Below are positions 6,672 to 9,143 of a DNA stretch of 9,143 nt, one piece after another. Numbering within the stretch: position 1 is the stretch's first letter; every line of letters begins with the position of its first letter. The position numbers were made by a program, and so were the translations under genes. The stretch comes from Evtepia sp. (lineage in GTDB: Bacteria > Bacillota > Clostridia > Oscillospirales > Oscillospiraceae). Where the stretch lies: assembly GCA_020025735.1 (NCBI GenBank), contig JAHHRP010000073.1:1-9143 (forward strand). The letters are read 5' to 3'. Under the pieces are notes generated by a model. It had not been told where the DNA came from. It did not search any database and saw only the letters and a program-made list of their open reading frames with translations.

Positions 6672-7966
6672 TAAAAGACTCCTTTCTCCCATTTAGCGGG
6701 GGCGGCGGTCACGGGCTCGGTGCTAGTGGCATAGCCGTCCTCGATGATGATGGAACACTCACCACCAGTGGAAACTCTGGTGGCGATGCCTTGCAGGTTC
6801 TGGTCTGCCATCCAGGCGCCAAACTCAGCCAGGGTGTCGGTGTCCATTTGCTCCAGTTTATCCAGGAGGACAAAACCGCACTGAGGCTTGAGGGCCCGCA
6901 CGATGGATGTGGAGACGATCAGCTGGTCAGCACCGGACAAGTTGTCCCACTTCTGCCCCTTATAGGTCAGGTCGCCGTCTTCGCTCACGGACAGGCCGGG
7001 CAGGGGCAGGATAGCACCCTCCAGCAGGCCCATACGTTCCTCTCTGACGGAGGTCAGCTGGGCAGTCAATTTCTCATACTGGCGGCGGAGTTCGTTGGCA
7101 TCGTCTTCGGCCTTTGCCTTATCCAGGTTGGCGCGGACCTTCCGGTTGATATCATCGATTTCCTGGATGTTTTTCTCCAACTCCTCGGTGGATTGGTCTA
7201 CCAGATCCAGGGCGTCGGTGCGGGCAATAGACAGGTCCTTGGCAGCCGCATCGAGTTGCTTTGTGGCCTCTTCCAGCTGCTTCTGCAGATGGGTCACGGT
7301 GGTCTGCATCTGGGTGACTTGTCCCGCCAGTTGATCAGCCCGCATGCGCTTGCGCTGGTTTTCGCCATTCTGGGCCAGGATGTCCTGCTGCTGTCTGATC
7401 AGCTCGCTAGCAGAGACCAGTTCCTTAGGGGCTTCAGGGTAAGAAGGCATTTCTGCGGCGTATTTTTTCTTTTGGTCAGCTACCTGCCCAATAGCATGCC
7501 GGTTGGAATAGATCTCCTGGGCACGCTTGTCCAGGGCAAAAAGTCGGTCGCCAACGCCGATGATCTGCAGCAGAGTGTTGGCCTTTTCCCTGGATGAAGC
7601 TTCCATGAACTTCGGCAGGTCCAGGGCAAGCTGCTCAACGAAGCTGTTGAGCAGCTGCTGCCCGGCCTTCCGTCCGATTGGATCAGTGACCTTCAGGTCG
7701 CTGTTTTTGCCTGCACGCTCTACAACGATACCGTTGGAGAGTGTGACCTTCAGGTGCGGGGGAATCGCGGAGCCCTCACGGGCTGCCATGGAGGGGCGGT
7801 ACCGGTCGCCGCCTAGGGCCCAGGCGATACCATCCAGGACGGAGGTTTTTCCCTGCCGGTTCTTTCCCCCGATGACCGTCAGCCCGTTCTCAGTTGGCTG
7901 GATCGTGATCGCCCGGATACGCTTGACATTCTCAAGCTCCAGGCTTGTGATTTTTACCTGTTCCAT
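6671..7966 (-). CDS. SMC/RecF/SbcC-like coiled-coil ATPase
   Basis: A 431-residue ABC-type DNA-repair ATPase. The N-terminal half-domain has SLELENVKRI (8-17) and Walker A GKNRQGKT (34-41). A coiled coil rich in Q, E, K and A spans about 185-315. The C-terminal half has the signature motif LSGADQL (343-349) and a Walker-B-like FVLLDKLEQMD (365-375). The coiled coil is short and has no CxxC zinc hook, so this is nearer to phage RecF/SMC-like proteins than to full SbcC or Rad50. Role inferred: ATP-dependent DNA binding in recombination or end processing with Sak4. No SbcD-like nuclease is visible. The residue after the Walker B aspartate is K rather than the usual E. I use the ATG at 7966, which has AAAGGA 8 bases upstream, rather than the in-frame GTG at 7990. 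Confidence 0.88.
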   Translation of the reverse strand: MEQVKITSLELENVKRIRAITIQPTENGLTVIGGKNRQGKTSVLDGIAWALGGDRYRPSMAAREGSAIPPHLKVTLSNGIVVERAGKNSDLKVTDPIGRKAGQQLLNSFVEQLALDLPKFMEASSREKANTLLQIIGVGDRLFALDKRAQEIYSNRHAIGQVADQKKKYAAEMPSYPEAPKELVSASELIRQQQDILAQNGENQRKRMRADQLAGQVTQMQTTVTHLQKQLEEATKQLDAAAKDLSIARTDALDLVDQSTEELEKNIQEIDDINRKVRANLDKAKAEDDANELRRQYEKLTAQLTSVREERMGLLEGAILPLPGLSVSEDGDLTYKGQKWDNLSGADQLIVSTSIVRALKPQCGFVLLDKLEQMDTDTLAEFGAWMADQNLQGIATRVSTGGECSIIIEDGYATSTEPVTAAPAKWEKGVF

Positions 7967-7995
7967 TGACAAATTCCTTTCTGTTGCCACATAAT
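7966..7995 (+). promoter_or_regulatory. Candidate sigma-70 promoter on the plus strand
   Basis: TTGACA (7966-7971) is a perfect -35 hexamer and CATAAT (7990-7995) matches the -10 consensus at five of six bases, with an 18-base spacer. It points against the genes, into 8000 and beyond, where a canonical terminator follows about 60 bases later. The -35 box overlaps the start codon region of the SMC-like gene, so part of the match may be chance. Confidence 0.45.
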
Positions 7996-8001
7996 AGTGG
8001 T

Positions 8002-8068
8002 AGTGTTGGTGTCTGCACTGATGCTCGCCGCCTTTGGTAGTTACGATACCAAGGGCGGCTTTTTCTTT
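8002..8068 (+). ncRNA. Candidate short antisense RNA ending in an intrinsic terminator
   Basis: This is inferred from a plus-strand promoter-like pair just upstream and a strong terminator at the end, giving an RNA of roughly 65 bases that begins about seven bases after the -10 box. It would be complementary to the leader between the small upstream genes and the SMC-like gene, and to the last codons of the possible 38-residue peptide. It would not cover the SMC ribosome binding site. Possible roles are transcriptional interference or antisense control of the recombination genes. No family is recognised and expression is unproven. Confidence 0.3.
8027..8068 (+). terminator. Intrinsic terminator on the plus strand
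   Basis: A 13-bp stem with one G-U pair, GCCGCCTTTGGTA (8027-8039) with TACCAAGGGCGGC (8047-8059), encloses a 7-base loop and is followed by TTTTTCTTT. This is the textbook layout for plus-strand transcripts. An outer pair, TGATGC (8019-8024) with GCATCA (8070-8075), can also form. On the minus strand no U-tract follows the stem, so for the phage operon it would act only as a leader or spacer hairpin. Confidence 0.65.
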
Positions 8069-8157
8069 CGCATCATACTAACGCCCTCTGTCTGATAGTG
8101 TGAGGTAGCAAGTCCCGAAGTTGGGGGGATGGATGTCCCGTCACTGGCTGTCCTCAT
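8041..8157 (-). CDS. Possible 38-residue peptide between the membrane protein and the SMC-like ATPase
   Basis: An ATG at 8157 overlaps the stop of the upstream gene in the ATGA arrangement (8157..8154) and opens a 38-codon frame. The peptide is rich in Ser, Thr and Pro, then ends in a basic MMRKKKPPLVS segment. Its TAA stop falls in the loop of the hairpin described on the opposite strand. The upstream purine-rich GGAATGGCGG is only a fair ribosome binding site. A shorter alternative starts at the internal Met-Met, preceded by AGAGGG, giving an 11-residue leader-like peptide. The overlap favours a real gene, but length and composition do not allow certainty, and no family is recognised. Confidence 0.35.
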   Translation of the reverse strand: MRTASDGTSIPPTSGLATSHYQTEGVSMMRKKKPPLVS

Positions 8158-8342
8158 GCTACCGCCATTCCAACCAGCACCGCCGTGGTCAGCGCCCAGG
8201 CGAAAAACACAAGGGAGAATTTGAGCAGCCCGAAGGCAAAGCGGTTGATCTGCTCAGCGCGCCGGTTCCAGCGGCGCATAACCCGGTTGTGGTAGGTAAT
8301 GGGGTCGCTGCAGGCCGTGGGGTTCGTGTAGGTTTCATTCAT
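8154..8342 (-). CDS. Small single-pass membrane protein, 62 aa
   Basis: The peptide has a polar N-terminal part (residues 1-20), a basic stretch (MRRWNRRAEQINR, 22-34) and then one hydrophobic segment (about 36-62, FAFGLLKFSLVFFAW onward) running to the C terminus. That is one transmembrane helix. The positive-inside rule places the basic N terminus in the cytoplasm. No family is recognised. Small membrane proteins of this sort in phage early operons include exclusion, antiholin-like and host-takeover factors, but nothing here points to one. I chose the ATG at 8342 because AGGAGG lies 7 bases before it; an in-frame TTG at 8369 lies inside the preceding gene and has no such site. The gap to the upstream gene is 16 bases. 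Confidence 0.7.
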   Translation of the reverse strand: MNETYTNPTACSDPITYHNRVMRRWNRRAEQINRFAFGLLKFSLVFFAWALTTAVLVGMAVA

Positions 8343-8358
8343 GGGGTTCCCTCCTCTC

Positions 8359-8904
8359 TTATTCTTCAACAGGTTCGTAGCGATGCTTCTTCGCGTTCCA
8401 GGTAGAGGTCATATCGTAGTGGCAGCCACCACAGTTGCTGGAAATAGCTGCTTCAGTGCTGTTGGTGAGCTGCTTATATTCCTTCTCGCAGTTGGGGCAA
8501 TAAAACTTCGCAGGCACTACATCGTCAAGCTGGACCATATTGCCGCAGTTGCACTCGACCTCATTCAGCCGTTTCCAAGTAAACTTGTAGAACGTCTCCT
8601 TGCATTTAGGGCAAGTGATCCGGAGCATCCCTTTATGCCCTTTCGGCTGATAGATCTCCGAATCTTCGCTTGTCTGCTTCGGGGCGGGGGCCGGTGTGGG
8701 CTTCGGCTGAGGTGCGACGGAAGCCGGGGCGTCTTCACTGTCTGCGGTCCTCTGCTCACTGCCCTTCTCCAGCTTCTTCCGGAATCGGCTCACTGTGGTC
8801 TCAATCAGCTTGGCCAGCTTTTCGTCCTGCTCCGGTGCCAGGCGGAGCACCAGATTCTTGTGGGCAACCCACATGCCAGAGATATAGTCCATTTTGATTT
8901 CCAT
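8359..8904 (-). CDS. Double zinc-ribbon protein, 181 aa
   Basis: The N-terminal part (1-50) is mostly helical and charged. A linker rich in Pro, Ala and Glu (about 55-85) leads to two consecutive zinc-ribbon-like units. The first has CPKC (98-101) and C118-x-C120; the second has CPNC (136-139) and CGGC (158-161). Four cysteine pairs fit two zinc ions in a treble-clef or rubredoxin-like fold. Such domains usually bind DNA, RNA or protein, and this may be a phage regulator or replication accessory protein. The exact family is not recognised. I chose the ATG at 8904 over a GTG at 8922 because the AAAGGAG site lies between them; the GTG overlaps the upstream stop. The first unit's C-x-C spacing is slightly unusual. 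Confidence 0.78.
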   Translation of the reverse strand: MEIKMDYISGMWVAHKNLVLRLAPEQDEKLAKLIETTVSRFRKKLEKGSEQRTADSEDAPASVAPQPKPTPAPAPKQTSEDSEIYQPKGHKGMLRITCPKCKETFYKFTWKRLNEVECNCGNMVQLDDVVPAKFYCPNCEKEYKQLTNSTEAAISSNCGGCHYDMTSTWNAKKHRYEPVEE

Positions 8905-8918
8905 TGCATAATCTCCTT

Positions 8919-9077
8919 TCACAGTTCTCTCTCGACCCGATACAGCCGGTTTTTCTGGAGGAAATACAATCCACCAACATTCAGCGGCGCCGGGGTGATG
9001 TAAGTGCTTGTCCGCTTTGCGGGCCTGACAATGTTTCCAAGCCCATCCAGATGGACAAGTCTGATTTTGTAGACCAT
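8919..9077 (-). CDS. Small basic hypothetical protein, 52 aa
   Basis: An ATG at 9077, preceded by GGGGGAGG about 10 bases upstream, opens a 52-codon frame ending in TGA at 8921..8919. The peptide begins MVYKIRLVHLDGLGNIV and ends NRLYRVEREL. It is basic, with alternating hydrophobic residues that suggest a small beta-rich fold (a strand at 2-9, a turn at DGLGN, later strands at GGLYFL and RLYRVE). No cysteine pairs, membrane segment or catalytic motif are present, and I do not recognise a family. The stop lies 14 bases before the zinc-ribbon start at 8904, with that gene's ribosome binding site in between, so the two are probably cotranscribed. The strong ribosome binding site and tight spacing support a real gene. 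Confidence 0.65.
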   Translation of the reverse strand: MVYKIRLVHLDGLGNIVRPAKRTSTYITPAPLNVGGLYFLQKNRLYRVEREL

Positions 9078-9107
9078 TACTCTACAGCCTCCCCCATAAA
9101 CCGAAGG

Positions 9108-9143
9108 AACGACAAGCGAGGGATTCGAACTCGCGTGCCCATC
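9108..9143 (-). tRNA. tRNA-like T-arm, possible 3' end of a tRNA cut by the right edge
   Basis: Reading on the minus strand, the window edge contains GTTCGAATC, an exact match to the conserved T-loop (B-box) pattern, flanked by GCGAG and CTCGC arms that pair perfectly. Two points count against a normal tRNA: the perfect stem leaves a 9-base loop instead of 7, and the sequence after the putative acceptor strand reads CCT rather than CCA. The D-arm, anticodon and 5' acceptor strand lie beyond the window, so the call cannot be completed. It could be a phage-borne tRNA, a degenerate copy, or chance. Confidence 0.3.

Noticed and set aside
5838..6674. Plus-strand open frame of 278 codons
   Set aside because: It is antisense to the Sak4-like gene, whose Walker motifs identify the real strand.
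6671..6692. Upstream in-frame ATG at 6692 as the Sak4 start
   Set aside because: The ribosome binding site GAAAGGAG lies downstream of it and serves the ATG at 6671.
7967..7993. Short frame of 12 codons starting ATGTGGCAACAG before the SMC-like gene
   Set aside because: It has no ribosome binding site at a useful distance and overlaps the SMC initiation region in another frame.

Overview
The window looks like the replication and recombination module of a phage or prophage from a low-to-mid GC Firmicute. The compact gene order, the near-perfect AAAGGAG-type ribosome binding sites and the families present all fit a temperate phage of a gut Clostridia (Oscillospirales-like) host. The host assignment is inference. 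No integrase, repressor, capsid or terminase gene lies in the window, so integration status cannot be judged.

Every credible gene reads on the minus strand, so transcription runs from the right end to the left. From right to left: a tRNA-like T-arm at the edge (weak); a 52-residue basic protein; a double zinc-ribbon protein; a small single-pass membrane protein; a possible 38-residue peptide; an SMC/RecF-like coiled-coil ATPase; a Sak4-like RecA-fold ATPase; a DUF669-like single-stranded DNA-binding protein; an SF2 DEAH helicase; a 734-residue primase-helicase; a 316-base non-coding block; a RusA Holliday-junction resolvase; a 118-residue unknown protein; and the first 17 codons of a CxxC protein cut by the left edge. 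Most genes are coupled by 1 to 4 base overlaps, or have their ribosome binding site inside the end of the gene before.

The set forms a self-contained DNA metabolism cassette. The primase-helicase and SF2 helicase would start and unwind, the ssDNA-binding protein would coat single strands, Sak4 and the SMC-like ATPase would act in recombination or end handling, and RusA would resolve branched intermediates.

The most interesting non-coding part is 806..1121, directly downstream of the primase-helicase gene. It holds four exact copies of a 14-base motif at 34 to 37 base spacing, each paired with an inverted partial copy; a perfect 8+8 palindrome; and a 66-base nested hairpin. I read it as a candidate phage replication origin. 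A second point is a good promoter followed by a canonical intrinsic terminator on the otherwise gene-free plus strand at 7966..8068, which could make an antisense RNA of about 65 bases.
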